Positions 30,790 through 42,096 of a stretch of 64,000 bases of DNA are shown in pieces. Below the pieces are notes generated by a model, which saw nothing but the letters and a program-made list of their open reading frames with translations, was not told where the DNA came from and searched no databases. How positions within the stretch are numbered: position 1 is the first letter of the stretch; every line of letters starts with the position of its first letter. The position numbers and the translations under genes were made by a program. Origin of the DNA: Zygaena filipendulae (lineage: Eukaryota; Arthropoda; Insecta; Lepidoptera; Zygaenidae); assembly GCA_907165275.2 (NCBI GenBank), contig OU015672.1, positions 8,797,501 through 8,861,500 of the forward strand. The letters run 5' to 3'.

Positions 30790-31170
30790 CTAGTCGATCC
30801 CCCACGGTTCCACTCGCGCTAATCACAGAGTGCCCGTGAAAATTAGGGGCCCAAAAAAACACTACACTCCTTCTAAACTTTCGACCATTGCATTGCACTG
30901 AGCAATTTTTTGCGTTCGGTTCGATTTTGAAACAGCCTACACGTAGCTCCAGGCTAAGCTCAATCTACCTGTGAAAACCGCAACACAATCGATCCAGTAG
31001 ATTCGGAGATTATCGTGAACATAAAGACAGACGGAAAATAATTTTAAAAACAGTTTCTTTTTGTGTTTGGTTACTCTTCTTTTACTCACCTGCCAAATTT
31101 TCGCGAACAAATATTCAGTGTACAGGAACGCGAATTCTACTCTTTTGCTATCGTAGAAAATAGGTATATT
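30790..31170 (-). mobile_element. Helitron-like element, type G
   Basis: CTAG 30790-30793 and TCGATCCCCCACGGTTCCAC, then AGCTCCAGGCTAAGCTCAAT and CAGTGTACAGGAACGCGAAT (compare 15893-16174). About 380 bp, with an unrelated insert around 30850-30930. Confidence 0.68.
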
Positions 31171-31321
31171 ATATAAATAGATACTGCGTGCAAATTAACG
31201 ATCAATCAATTAATAGCTGATCGATGGTTCCCGCCTTCTGTGTTATTGGTAGAGGGGAAAGCCAAATTCCCTCTTAACTCACGAGGCTGATAAAGGGAAT
31301 TATTTGCCATTTATTCATTTA

Positions 31322-31640
31322 CTAGCTGTGCCCCGCGGTTTCACCCGCGGTAATTTCAAAGTTCCCGCGGTAATTCCGCAATAAAAAGTACCCAATGTAC
31401 CCCTGAAAATGTGCATGCCAAATTTCATCCAAACCCGTTCAGCCGTTTTTGCGTGATTGAGTAACAAACATCCACACTTTCACATTTATAATATTTTCAA
31501 AATCGGTTTAGTAGATCCAAAATTACCCCTCACAACGTCACAAACACACAAACTCACAAACTTTACCTCTTTATAATAAGCTGTTCCCCGCGGTTTTACC
31601 CGCGTTGATTCCATAGTTCTCGCGGGATTTCCATGATGAA
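31322..31640 (-). mobile_element. Chimeric Helitron cluster A + C + fragment
   Basis: A type A element (CTAG 31322, body to TTTATAATATT at 31493) continues directly into the 5' half of a type C element (TTCAAAATCGGTTTAGTAGA to 31578). A third 3' end follows (AGCTGTTCCCCGCGG, 31579-31640). The A-C junction lacks the usual AGTAGGA end, so recombination or deletion is likely. Confidence 0.72.
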
Positions 31641-31863
31641 TATAGCATACAACAGCATCCTAGAAATAATTGTTAGGATTGAGGAGACAGGCTAGTATTA
31701 AGATAAGGTGTAAAGAAGTAAAGAGATGACGAAGTAAGGTAGTAAAAAGTAAAACAGTACCTGACTAAGGTTTTATGGAAGTTTAAATGAAGAAGAAACA
31801 TTAATGAACATGCTGAAAGTTAGTACCCGGATGCATGGCGAGCACCACAGAGAATATATTGTA

Positions 31864-32025
31864 CTCGCTGTTCCCCGCGGTTTCACCCGTAGGAATTCCG
31901 AAATAAAAGTACCCTATACACTTCTCTGTATCCCTGACAACGTGTGTGCAAAATTTCATGGTGATCGGGTCAGCCGTTAAGGCGTGAAAGCGTAACAAAC
32001 AAACAAACTCACTTTTGCATTTATA
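31864..32025 (-). mobile_element. Helitron-like element, type B
   Basis: 3' end reads CTCGCTGTTCCCCGCGG (CTCG for CTAG). The region between hairpin and GGAATTCC is deleted. 5' end GCATTTATAGAG on plus. Confidence 0.75.
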
Positions 32026-32366
32026 GAGAGGACATGTAGGCGGAGAAGACGCGCCACAGTCGCAAATGAAGCTAGAGCAAACGGTCCAACTGTCTTAAAA
32101 ATTCCTCTACTGGCGTTATAAAGTGTGAACTAAAGTATGTGTTCTACAATATTCTCAAGACTGCGAATTTTGAAAACAGTGATCAAGAAGAAACGTAACC
32201 AGAATGCTATTTATTACATTTGATTACGTTACTAAAATGTTTTTTGCGAGATGAATAAAATAATAACAAAAGCCTTTTATTCCCTGATATTTTACACTTG
32301 TTAACTATTTATGATCTCTATAATAAAATTATTTATACTAAACTATTTATACGTAATATAATTTTT
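32026..32366. other. Gene-free stretch
   Basis: AT-rich; nothing recognised before the LINE remnant. Confidence 0.5.
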
Positions 32367-32985
32367 CAGGAACCCCGATAATGAGTAAAGGCCTCCTCCA
32401 AACTCTTCCATCTACTCCGGTCCTGAGGTATGTTGACTAATTTTTATTTTCTAGTCCGTCTTGTAGATTATTAAAAAATATTGGACACGTATTTTTTCTT
32501 TTTTTACGTAATCAAAAAATAACGGCGATACATTGAGTTGAAATTTCGCGTGACGTCACTATTCTGACAGTTTGTATGGCTGTTTTAGCGGTTAGTGACG
32601 TCACGACCCCTTCACCCTAAACTTTAATGCGCTTTATCTCTGTATATTTTAATTTATTTGAAAAAGCAAAAAACACGTGTCTATTGTTTTTTTATTTTCT
32701 AACTGACGGACTAATTAGAATTTTGATTTTCAAAAGTAGTCCACATCCCTATTGTAGCCATTTTGGACCAGCAATGTTTTTTATGTCGTCTTTCCGCCTA
32801 AATATTGACCCTTCCTTCTTTTTCCTTGTGGTCTTCTCCATGTAGTTTCCTTTCCAGTCCATCTCTGGGCCTGAAGTCTTGCTACATGTCCAGCGCACTT
32901 CCATTTTAAGCTTTTGGCATAGCGAAGAGCATCAATTGATTTTGTTGTTTTTCTTATTTCAGTATGTCTGATGAATAGCTAGATG
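32367..32985 (-). pseudogene. RTE-type LINE ORF C-terminus, broken
   Basis: Minus-strand translation from about 32975 gives ..SLKWKCAGHVARLQAQRW.., TTWRRPQGKRRKGQ, then after a frameshift FRRKDDIKNIAGPKWLQ. Beyond the inserted CRE-MITE it continues QDRSRWKSLEEAFTHYRGS and a stop near 32369. This order (GHVAR..RW, W.P..GKR..G.P, DDI..IAG..W, DRS.W.SLEEA) is the C-terminal tail of RTE-clade LINE proteins. The frameshift and insertion make it a dead fragment; no reverse transcriptase core is present. Confidence 0.82.
32428..32749 (+). mobile_element. CRE-MITE copy 6, inside the LINE remnant
   Basis: Left end ATGTTGACTAATTTTTATTT, right end (reversed) GGGATGTGGACTACTTTTGA. Two intact TGACGTCA sites (32552, 32597). 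It splits the RTE frame between WLQ and QDRS. Confidence 0.88.
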
Positions 32986-33202
32986 AATAGTTGCACAAAA
33001 ATCACCCGGCGACACTTGTGGCCATACTATACTGAGTTGGTGTCCCTTCTATCTGTACCGCGGTAAGTACGACCTGGATACCGTTAACATTACCGGGTCA
33101 AGGCAGCGATAGCCGACACATGAGCGGCTCGTTACCCGGACAGTCGAGTCGCTACCAAAGCTCATAAACGCCAAGATGAAATCCTTACTATTTTATTTAA
33201 TA

Positions 33203-33407
33203 CATGCTGTTCCGCGCGGTTTCACCCGCGTTAGTTTCGGAGTTCCTGCGGGAATTCCGGATTACAGTATAGCCTTTGTTACTCAGGGATAATGTAGCTT
33301 TCTAATGGTGGAAGAATGTTTAAAATCGGTCCAGTAGTTTTTGAGTTAAATTGTAACAAACAAACAAAAAAATCAAATCTTGACACTTTATAATATTAAT
33401 TAGTATA
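33203..33407 (-). mobile_element. Helitron-like element, mixed B/C body
   Basis: CATGCTGTTCCGCGCGGTTT at the 3' side, then AATGTAGCTTTCTAATGGTG and CAGTAGTTTTTGAGTTAAAT. 5' end ATACTAATTAATATTATAAA on minus. Confidence 0.75.
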
Positions 33408-33429
33408 AAAATACATGTGAAAATACAAT

Positions 33430-33626
33430 AATAATGACAAAAAAAATCCTTAGATTTTTTCTACCATCTGTCGGTTTGTCTATCTGTTTATTCTGTCTGA
33501 TCTCAGAAACAGTTGGGCGTATTTTGACGGGACTGGCACTGGCAGATAGCTGAATGTTTTGAGGAGTAACTTAAAGTACTTTTATCAGAGTTCTTGCGGG
33601 AGTTCCGACACTCGCGCGGTAGCTAG
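33430..33626 (+). mobile_element. Helitron-like element, type D
   Basis: CTGTTTATTCTGTCTGATCT, GGACTGGCACTGGCAGATAG, a shortened end hairpin and CTAG at 33623-33626. Confidence 0.72.
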
Positions 33627-33643
33627 AGCACATTAATCTAAAT

Positions 33644-33851
33644 CTATACTGATATTATAAAGAGGTCAAGTTTGTGAGATTGTGAGTTTGTGACGTCGTA
33701 GGGGTAAACTCTGGTTCTACTGAACCGATTTTGAAAATTCGTTCACTTATAGGATGCTACGGTAGTTCTGAGTCACATAAGGTACTTTTCATCCCAAAAT
33801 TCTTAAGGGAGCTCCGAAATTATCGCGGGTAAAACCACGAGGGATAGCTAG
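33644..33851 (+). mobile_element. Helitron-like element, type C
   Basis: TATACTGATATTATAAAGAG start, GACGTCGTAGGGGTAA, CTACTGAACCGATTTTGAAA; hairpin GCGGGTAAAACCACG; CTAG at 33848-33851. Confidence 0.85.
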
Positions 33852-34744
33852 TATTTAAATAAAAACTTAAAACAATGTGTATAATCACAGAAGCTTCAAA
33901 TATTTTTTTTTGTAAGAGACATGATGATAAATGAATTATTACACCGTAGCAGAAACTGATGGCTGGTGTCCGACACGCCTTCGTCATTTGTTACCCATAA
34001 GTCATGTCTAAAGAAGTTTGCTCAAAAAAGTTTGCTTTTCCTTTACCTCTGTAGCAAAATATAATATCGGAAAACTCCATATATTATATGGTTTACTAAG
34101 TATAACTCCATATAAATGGTTATATTTTTAAGCCTGTGCTTGTGACGAGTCTGATGTGAATTGTTGACGCCCAGTGTCCCAAACAAGTCGATGTTTTCCT
34201 TGACATACAATGCAACTTGGGGTCAAAATGTTCTGCTGAATAAAGTGAGGTCTCGGGAATTCATCCTGGGGTACGCGAGCCAAGCACCCAATTGCTCGTT
34301 TCGCAATCGTTGCAATCAGCAGCCCGCCCCCAAAGACCCAGCCCGTACTGAAGCAAAGATGAGTGGCAAAGTAACACGTACGCAGTTCACTCCGGGGTAG
34401 GACTGAAGAAAAACGACTCAGCGCATAACGCGCTCTTCCAACCTTCCTACACAGTCTGTCGATAGTATGTCGCTTTATTTTTAAAAAACTTGACGTGTTT
34501 ACTAATACAAGATCGTATAACTGAAATGTTATTTATTGATAATAATGTTAAACTATATGTTATGAATATTACGAATAAATATATCAATTTCAATATCAAT
34601 GTTAGGCTGACTCTCAATATAAACGGAACACTTCATGTGGGAACCTTCGATATATGTACATAAGGGCTACTTAGGTAAACTGACATTGTGTTTGTTTGTT
34701 CAAGATGATGTTAAATAGCACGTTTCTTAGTGAAATCTGCTCTA
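33852..34744. other. Gene-free stretch
   Basis: 34165-34400 is GC-richer with a 79-aa plus-strand frame (34161-34400) that I do not recognise; no splice context or repeat match seen. The rest is AT-rich. Confidence 0.4.
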
Positions 34745-34920
34745 CTAGCTGTTCCCCGCGGACTCACCCGCGTTAATTTCGAAGTTCTCATGAGAATTCT
34801 AGGATAGAAAGTACCCTATGTCCTTCTCTGTACCACTGACAATTTCAGTGCAGAATTTCATAATGATCGGTCAAGTAGTTAAACCCTAAAAGCGTAATTT
34901 ACATTTATAATATGGAAGGA
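34745..34920 (-). mobile_element. Helitron-like element, type B
   Basis: CTAG 34745-34748; GTTCCCCGCGGACTCACCCG; 5' end TCCTTCCATATTATAAATG on minus at 34920. Confidence 0.85.
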
Positions 34921-34939
34921 TGTATTGCCATGAGGTTTT

Positions 34940-35145
34940 AGTACTGGTCACCAAGAGTCTCTGCTAATCAAGAGGTACCGGATTTGATTACCGGTAGGGA
35001 CAAACCTTGTGTTTAAAAACAGGGTTCAAATATTCAGATTTGTGTCTGTTTATATCTGTAGTATGATAATAATAATTAATATGAACACAAGCAGCATGCT
35101 TATATTATAGCTTAGTGTGGGATCAAGTAGGTCTGAAAGTGTTAT
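34940..35145 (+). mobile_element. SINE family B
   Basis: Forward copy: TAATCAAGAGGTACCGGATT with B box GGATTTGATTACC, AACCTTGTGTTTAAAAACAG, then GCTTAGTGTGGGATCAAGTA and GGTCTGAAAGTGTTATTATC near its end. Confidence 0.65.
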
Positions 35146-35794
35146 TATCATCAAAAAGTAACCTTTCCCAGGATTTTTAATCGGATTTGTTTTTAAATAT
35201 CAGACATTGCAATAGATAACTCTCAGAAGACATAAGAAACACTACTCCCCTTGATAATATCAGATAACGATGTGTGAGAACGAACTACCGTGCTTTTTCG
35301 TTAAAATAATCTGAAAACAACAACTTTAATTACCTATGGAGCTGCAACTAATGCAGTCGTTACGAACTTCACGTAGTATCCGTGCTTGGATGCGATTCCA
35401 GCTCCGGCGGGGGTGAGAACGGGACTGGGGTGTGGGGTGAAGTCGGGGGACTCGTTTGGGGGAGAAGGAGGATAGTTGCATTAAATTATAGGGATGCAAG
35501 TTGGTGCTCCCACAGATGTAGAGGAGATAGAGTCGGCTGCAACCTAGCTTTAGGAGAACTAGCTTAACGTTTTGCAGCTAATAAAATGTGGCCAGATGTA
35601 TTACAAATGTACCTGATAGGACCAGTTTAGGTTGTTTATAATTAAAGTATTATTTATTTTTATTAAATAAATAATATTAAATAATTTATTATTATTAAAG
35701 TAGGTATTAATTCTACTACTAAAATTTCCAAACATACAGATCTACTTAAAGTTGATCTACTAATTATACGAATTTTCACAATTTAATTTAGTGC
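35146..35794. other. Gene-free stretch
   Basis: 35380-35475 is GC-rich (GGCGGGGGTGAGAACGGGAC) with a Gly-rich frame of 61 codons; not recognised. 35640-35700 is a TTATTTAT/ATAAATAA-rich dyad. Confidence 0.4.
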
Positions 35795-36062
35795 TAGAGT
35801 GTGTGAGTTTTGGAAGGTCAAGTCTGATAAAATTAGCCTAAATTACTCCATAATTATAAAACATCAACTATCTGCAAGTGAAAATCCGGTCCGAATCGGT
35901 TCAATCGTTTCAGAGACTAGCCGTTACAAAAGGCAAACAATTTTTTTTTGTTATAGTATACATACATATATATGTATACTTTCGAATACATTTAGTAAAC
36001 AGCTGTTATTTTGGCATTACAAACATAGAAACACTTCAACTTTATTTATTTCTGGAAAATAA
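35795..36062 (-). mobile_element. Helitron-like element, type D, 3' end lost
   Basis: CATCAACTATCTGCAAGTGA, GGTTCAATCGTTTCAGAGAC, AACAGCTGTTATTTTGGCAT and AACACTTCAACTTTATTTAT are type D words in reverse; the hairpin end is missing. Confidence 0.7.
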
Positions 36063-36526
36063 GGGATTTTATTATTATTGTTATTGAATCCCAAATGAAG
36101 CTTGTATCTTGTTAATAAAGTAATCTTGGTATATAGTAACACATATACAGCAATACAATAAAATATAACTATACTACAAAGTACAAGTATATTTTGGTGA
36201 CAAAAAGAAAATTATTAGTTGTTCGTAGCGAGGTCTACACGCCTTGTAGCGTCGTAGCATCACCGTAGCAGCCAAGCTACGCGGACGCTACGACTGCTCT
36301 ATTATTTCACATATCAGTAAACTTTCCATTACAAACTTTAAGAGGCTTTTATCTTGTGTATAATAGGAATATACTCTTGACCCCTTTACTTGGGCGGGCT
36401 TAACTTTATGTTACAAAGGTATTACAGTAATTTATTTACTCCTAAAGTTTAGTATTGAACATTTCTGTTCTATGTATCTTAAACTTCTTTGGGAATAATT
36501 GGATACTTTTTTATTTATTAAGAATA
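36063..36526. other. Gene-free stretch
   Basis: Contains a cluster of GTAGCGTCGTAGC-like words at 36225-36300 (imperfect short repeats of CGTAGC/GCTACG). No gene. Confidence 0.45.
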
Positions 36527-36747
36527 TCCTACTAATATTATAAACGCGAAAGTTTGTAAGTAAGTATGTATGGATGGATAGATGGATGTTTGTTACTCTT
36601 TCACGCAAAAACTACGGAATGAATTTAAATGAAACTTTACAATAATATAGCTTATACATCAGATTAACACATAGGCCATACTTTTTATCCCGGAATTCCC
36701 ACGGGAACTCTGAAATTAACGCGGGTGAAACCGCGGGGCACTTCTAG
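36527..36747 (+). mobile_element. Complete Helitron-like element, type A
   Basis: TCCTACTAATATTATAAACG at 36527, (GGAT)n body, GGAATTCCCACGGGAACTC, perfect hairpin, CTAG 36744-36747, A/T flanks. Confidence 0.9.
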
Positions 36748-38012
36748 TTATCTATAGTTTTATAACATTTTTTTAGAACGACGCTTAGGTCGTTAGGCAA
36801 TGACATTAACTAAGCCCAACAACATAATAAGCTATTAGAAAAACTACTCGTTATCCGTCAAAGCCGTATAAATTTTTCGTTACTGTGATCAAATAGCAAA
36901 TCCATGAGCGAACCTCACAGTTTGTCTAAGAAGTTTTTAAGAAGAAGTTATTGTTTTCATTTAAAAATTTTATGTTTAGTTTTTATTCTGTTTTTATTAA
37001 GTTTAAAATATGCATGTCAATAAATGGCATTATTATTATTATTATTAAATATATTTTTGATAGTGTTTGCTCGCGGTTTCACTTCAGGTTTTTTCTCCCT
37101 TTCACACATGCCCTCGGGAGTCGAAACTGACTAACTGTGTCGAGAAAACCTAAAACTATTGATGTTATCTATTAAGTACTAACGTGGAATAAATACGATA
37201 CGAGTTATATGAATAGGTAACGATTCTTCAAGCGAAAACATTTGCGTCCAATTTAAAAAAAAAAAGAATAAAAGAATAAACTAATCTTTTGAAACGAGGC
37301 GCTAAATAGGTTCTAGCTGATGTCCAAACACGACGCGAGCAAATCCGCTAGCACAGCTAGATTGGAATTATCTTCCTTTTCAAACCGAAATAACTGTATC
37401 GAAGTAAAACCTGGCGAATCGAGTGAAGGTTAACCTCTGAACTCACCTGTTGGCTGTTACCCTTACCCGTGACTTTGTCCGGTTATTGTGCTGACCCTAC
37501 CCGGGCCCAATAATGTCACATTATTGCACGCCCCACCGAAAGCGCTGTAAAATTTTATTCCCACATTAAACGCTCGAACAGAGGCTATCAAAATGCTTAC
37601 CTGGCCGAACCTATAACTGAGTTATATTGTATTAAACAAAGCAAATTGTTCTTAACCGGCAAGGAATTAAAGCTCAGTTTAGATTGATATAACTTACTAA
37701 CATTTATATTACAGCAATTTGGATCTTATATATCAAGCGTAAGGTCTTCTTTCAGTCGTAACAATGTTGTCTTTTATGACTTTATAGAGTTAGACAGTGA
37801 AGAACAATGAAGAGTTAAGAGTGGAGTTTGAAAGTTTTTTTTTTATTTTTCGGTCCACGTCGTGTTATTTATTTATGTTTATTGCCAGTAAAAGTTGGGC
37901 TGTTTGATATCGCCGCCCTTTGCCTTTGAGTTTAATAGTGTATGACTATAAAGGTTTATGGTGAGTTCACCAATAAGTGCATCTTTATGGAAAAAGCCGC
38001 TATTATATTACT
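36748..38012. other. Repeat-poor gene-free stretch
   Basis: A retroposon-style tail (CAATAAATGGCATTATTATT) is at about 37017-37045 and a weak Helitron scrap at 37070. The palindrome AATAATGT-C-ACATTATT is at about 37510-37526. No coding frame stands out. Confidence 0.5.
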
Positions 38013-38250
38013 ATTAGCTGTTCCTCGGGGTTTTATTCGCGTTAAATTTGGAGTTCCCGCGGAAATTTCGAGATAAAAAGTAACCAGTACTTTTCTGCAA
38101 ACCTGACAACGTGTATGTAAAATTTCTTTAAGTGTTTGAAAGCGTGAAAAACCAAACAAACAAACCGACAAACTCACATTCGCATTTGTAATGCAATAGT
38201 AAGGACTAGTCGATCCCTCACGGTATCACTTGCTTTAATTTCGGAGTTCT
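38013..38250 (-). mobile_element. Two abutting Helitron-like elements
   Basis: A type B copy (38013-38205; minus 5' end TCCTTACTATTGCATTACAA) is followed with no gap by CTAG of another reverse copy (38206-38250, TCGATCCCTCACGGTATCAC), of which only the 3' end remains. Confidence 0.75.
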
Positions 38251-39036
38251 TTCTTTCTTTCTCTCTAGAGGGTCATTAAAACTCCTTTTCCTTTGTATTG
38301 ACACTGACGCGCCGACAAATCAAATATAAAGGTCATTCACCTGTAAATTCAAGTTCTATAGAGTTTGTTCTGTAATTTATTAGTATTTTTCTTTTTTAAT
38401 TTTTAATTTTTGTCGTTAAAAGTTGATCACAAGTGGGTTCAAATAAGTCCTTTGTTCAATCTTAAATACGCAAATACCACATGTACCGAAGAAACGATAG
38501 CCCAGGTGGAACCGCAGGCGGGAACTAGTAGATAAGTGCCGGGTGGATGATCACCTCGTAACGTACAGTTACGACGCAACGTAACGCGGAATATTATAGC
38601 ATTCTCGTAATCATAATAAGCTGCTAAAACAACACCATCAAACATCGAAATTGTTAATATCCATATAATTTTACTGGTGTTTTTTAGTACTCGCTGATCG
38701 TAATTTTTGTTCTTATTAAATAAAGGAAATACTAACTGCTGCCTGCGGGCTCGCACGTTCGAATTTTAAAATAAACCTCAGAAACCTCAGGACCTGGACG
38801 TATCTACTCGTTTTTTTGTTTTTTTTCTTTCTTCTTTCTATATTAAGTTTCCCAAGACGTTAGTTACCATATCCATACCTTATTAAGTTTAATTAAAATC
38901 CATTAAATAATTTTTAGTTTAGCTCCATGTATGTTTAAACAAACTGACACTGAGTTTCTGGTATGAGAGCTTAAGATCTTTCTTAGGCAAGCTTTATTTG
39001 ATTTGCATCTGACTGCACTTTTCGAAGTTTGACTGC
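38251..39036. other. Gene-free stretch
   Basis: A 105-aa minus-strand frame (38439-38756) includes a Helitron-like scrap (GGAACCGCAGGCGGGAACTA) and is unrecognised. (TTTC)n runs near 38251 and 38825. Confidence 0.4.
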
Positions 39037-39174
39037 AAATTTACTATGGACGCATTTAAGAGCTCGTATGCTAATACTATTGAGAATTTTACTATGGCAA
39101 TGCCTGTCATTTCCATAGTACAATTCTCAATAGTTCACTATAAACGGGCTCTAAAATGCTTCCATAGTAAATTT
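39037..39174. mobile_element. Foldback MITE, arms ~65 bp
   Basis: Left AAATTTACTATGGACGCATT, right (reversed) AAATTTACTATGGAAGCATT. Arms continue through CTATTGAGAATT..ACTATGG to a centre near 39105. Imperfect pairing; duplication not determined. Confidence 0.82.
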
Positions 39175-39599
39175 CAATACGAAAATTTTACAGTGTGAAA
39201 GTTCAGTTTTGTTCAAAGTTCAGACGACTAGAAATGACGTTCAGTTGATTGAAACACTTGAAAGCCGGTTTTTATGTATATTATACCTTCGACCATACTA
39301 CACAATATATGTACATACATATATTGTCTTGGAGTACCTAACATTTTGGATACGTTTTATGGTTTTGTGTAATTAGGTACCACAAAAGGTCCCGAGGGAA
39401 GCACAAAGTTACAATATTAACTGATATAATATTAACTGATATCATAAATGGAAGCAATAACATGTTAACCCACAAAATTAAGTTATTGATGCAGAACGCT
39501 TTAATGAGAGTTACAGAACGTTTTTTAATTATGTGTTTACTTTATTGCATTATCTAAATACCAACAAATTTTTAAACATTAAAAAATGTTGAAACATAA
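39175..39599. other. Gene-free stretch
   Basis: The near-palindrome CAATATATGTACATACATAT (about 39303) is the only feature seen. Confidence 0.45.
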
Positions 39600-40296
39600 T
39601 AGTAGAGCGGCAAACTGAGAAAATTCCTTCTATAAACCGAATCTCGTCGGTATCTCTTATGTATACCTACAACAGGTATGGATGTGTTCAGGGCGTTGTG
39701 TAGATTACGAAACTGCTTGTTGTAATGTTTTTTAGTGGTGGAGGGGATAGCAGTGACGTCATAAACATGGCCGCCAACGGTTTTTGTTTTTTGTTAATTA
39801 CATCGCACCTATTAGGTCTATCTGCTTGTGTATGGTGTCATTTGAAAGCTTATTAAATGTTCTTTAATTTATTTCCCGACATCTAAAGCGTATCTATTAT
39901 ATTTAAAAAAATATTTGACAAAATATGAATTTTTTTTAAGCGATTTCAAAAATATTCTCTTTTTACTGAGAAACCGCTACACTTACGGTAAATTTGTTCA
40001 ATATTAAAATTAAGTAGAATTTTATCACCTATTTAAAAATGCCAGTTTCATTAAAATAGGACTTAAAACAACTGAGATATGTCTAATTTTGTGGCGCAAG
40101 GAGCAAGGTTTCGTATCGTAATCTTATAGAACTGCTGTTCGTTTGTCGCGCTAAAACTCGTAAATGGCTCGACCGACGTGAATATTTCTTTTTTATTGGG
40201 TTTTTAACTACCAGGAGAAGGTTTGTGTTAAAGAAAATTGGGAGTTCCTGCGGGAATTCCAAAATTCGCGGGGGTGAAACCATGAGGCACAGCTAA
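39600..40296 (+). mobile_element. Long Helitron-like element, copy 1
   Basis: About 700 bp from TAGAGCGGC to a hairpin GCGGGGGTGAAACCATGAGG and CTAA at 40293-40296 (fits CTRR). It has a unique ~550-bp interior (including TGACGTCATAAACATGGCCG near 39755) and a Helitron 3' end with GGAGTTCCTGCGGGAATTCC. Nearly identical to the inverted copy at 42097-42775. No long open frame. Confidence 0.82.
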
Positions 40297-40386
40297 TGTA
40301 ATGTAGGTAATGTAAAAATATGTCACATAAATCTTACTATATCATGCTGTTAACCAGACGTGCTTTCTTCATAATGCTGCCCTAAA

Positions 40387-40585
40387 TCCTCACTATTATA
40401 AATGCGAAAGTGAGTTTGTGTGTTTGTTTGTTTGTTACGCTTTCACGCCATAACGTCGTCCTCCATGGGCTCAACCAATAACCACGAAATTTTGCATACA
40501 CGTTTTAAGGGGTACATTTTATTGCGGAATTTCCCTGGGAACTCCGAAATTACCGCGAGTGAAACCGCTAACCGGGAGCAGCTAG
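40387..40585 (+). mobile_element. Helitron-like element, type B
   Basis: TCCTCACTATTATAAATGCG at 40387, CTAG 40582-40585. The end hairpin has an insertion (ACCGCTAACCGGGAGCAG). Confidence 0.83.
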
Positions 40586-41734
40586 TAAATTATTAAATAC
40601 CTACATATAAGTTGCGTGTGTGCTATGTCAAGACTGAACAGTCAAAACAATAAGTTAGGTACTGTTATAAAAATATAAGCCAAAACTTATTATTTAACCA
40701 TCAAAAAATGGATGAAACCTGGATCTGAAAACAATTTTGAAAAATTAGTTAAGGGATTCGCCCACTGCTCTATTCAATACGAAATTCCGAACGGATGGCT
40801 TCGACAGTGCACAAACTCAGTTTTAGCTCATTTTACACGAGAAGGGAGAAACACTGAGTTCTTTGAATTTTGGATCCTCTAAGCCCAAAACTGCAAAATT
40901 AATTGACGGTCAGGCGCTTATCCAAAATATATTCGTAGGTAAACCAAAAACTATACCAAAAATTTTGATAATTTTGTGGAAATTTTTTTGAAGAACAATC
41001 GCAATCAAAACGAGATAAATGTGAAAGGGTGCATGTGCTTTTTGAACATTCATAAAATCCGGGATAAGAGACAAGAGGAGTCCGTCTATTACTCCTGTGG
41101 AATATAAGATAACGGGCGCTACTACTCCTTTTCCAACGAAATGGGACTAGTGTCGGCAACCTGAAGCGAGCTTATTATTATATCAACCAGAGTACCAGGG
41201 GCGTAAAATTATCAGTTAACCATTACTTACCAGGATTATGACTATTTAGACATATCTTCTAGTTAGTTTTTGTCATAAATGTGTACGATCATACGAGGCA
41301 CAAATTATCGTATGTTTACGATAGTAATTATCGTACGGTTACGAATATCTTTATATTTTTCGGTCAATAAATTAAATCTTAATGAATTTCTTTCATAACA
41401 TATTTCCGATCAAGCGGCAAAAGTTAGTAAAGTTAGTGAAGAAACAGAAACAATCTTCTAATGGTCACAAAAGAACGCTTAGGGGATCCCGTTAACGTAT
41501 GGGATGTCGGTGAAAACAGTAATTAGTGCTGGTTGTCGTACAGCAAAATGCGGCTGTATGTCAGGAAGGAACAGGAATGTTTGCAAGTCCTTTTGGAGAT
41601 GAGATTTGTTTCAATCAATACAATTTTTGTGTTCGAGATAGTAAAATAATGAATTTTAGCTTATTTTAACCCTACTATCATAATTGCCTGATACCTACTA
41701 AAAATATTATATTATATAAAATGCCTGCCATGTC
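40586..41734. other. Gene-free stretch with one unnamed repeat
   Basis: 41148-41300 is the uninterrupted partner of the repeat at 21190-21690, with tandem GATAATTATCGTA-like words at 41305-41345. The minus-strand frame 40899-41159 (86 aa) is unrecognised. Confidence 0.5.
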
Positions 41735-41951
41735 CTAAATGATTGACTGACGGATCAACGCAAAGCCTGAACCGCTGATAGTAGAGACCTGAAACTTGGA
41801 AGGTGTGTTCTTTTTACGACATAGGCATTCGATAACAAAGGATTTTTAAAAATTTGAACCCTGAGGGGACTAAAAGAGGTTGCATAATTTGTATGAAACA
41901 ATTCCGTGGGAATTTCGGAGTTCTCGCGGGTGTAACCGCGCGGGACAGCTA
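41735..41951 (+). mobile_element. Helitron-like element, divergent body
   Basis: TGACTGACGGATCAACGC start, CCTGAAACTTGGAAGGTGTG body; ends GGTGTAACCGCGCGGGACAG then CTAT. A rarer subfamily with a single copy here. Confidence 0.6.
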
Positions 41952-42096
41952 TTATTTTATAACAGTACTTATTGTTTTGGTTGTTCACTCTTAAGACAGC
42001 ACAATTGCAACTACAATTTATAATTTATTTAAGGCAGTACTATGAAGAAAGCACTTCTGGTTAACAGCATGAATTAGTAATATTTATGTGACGTAA

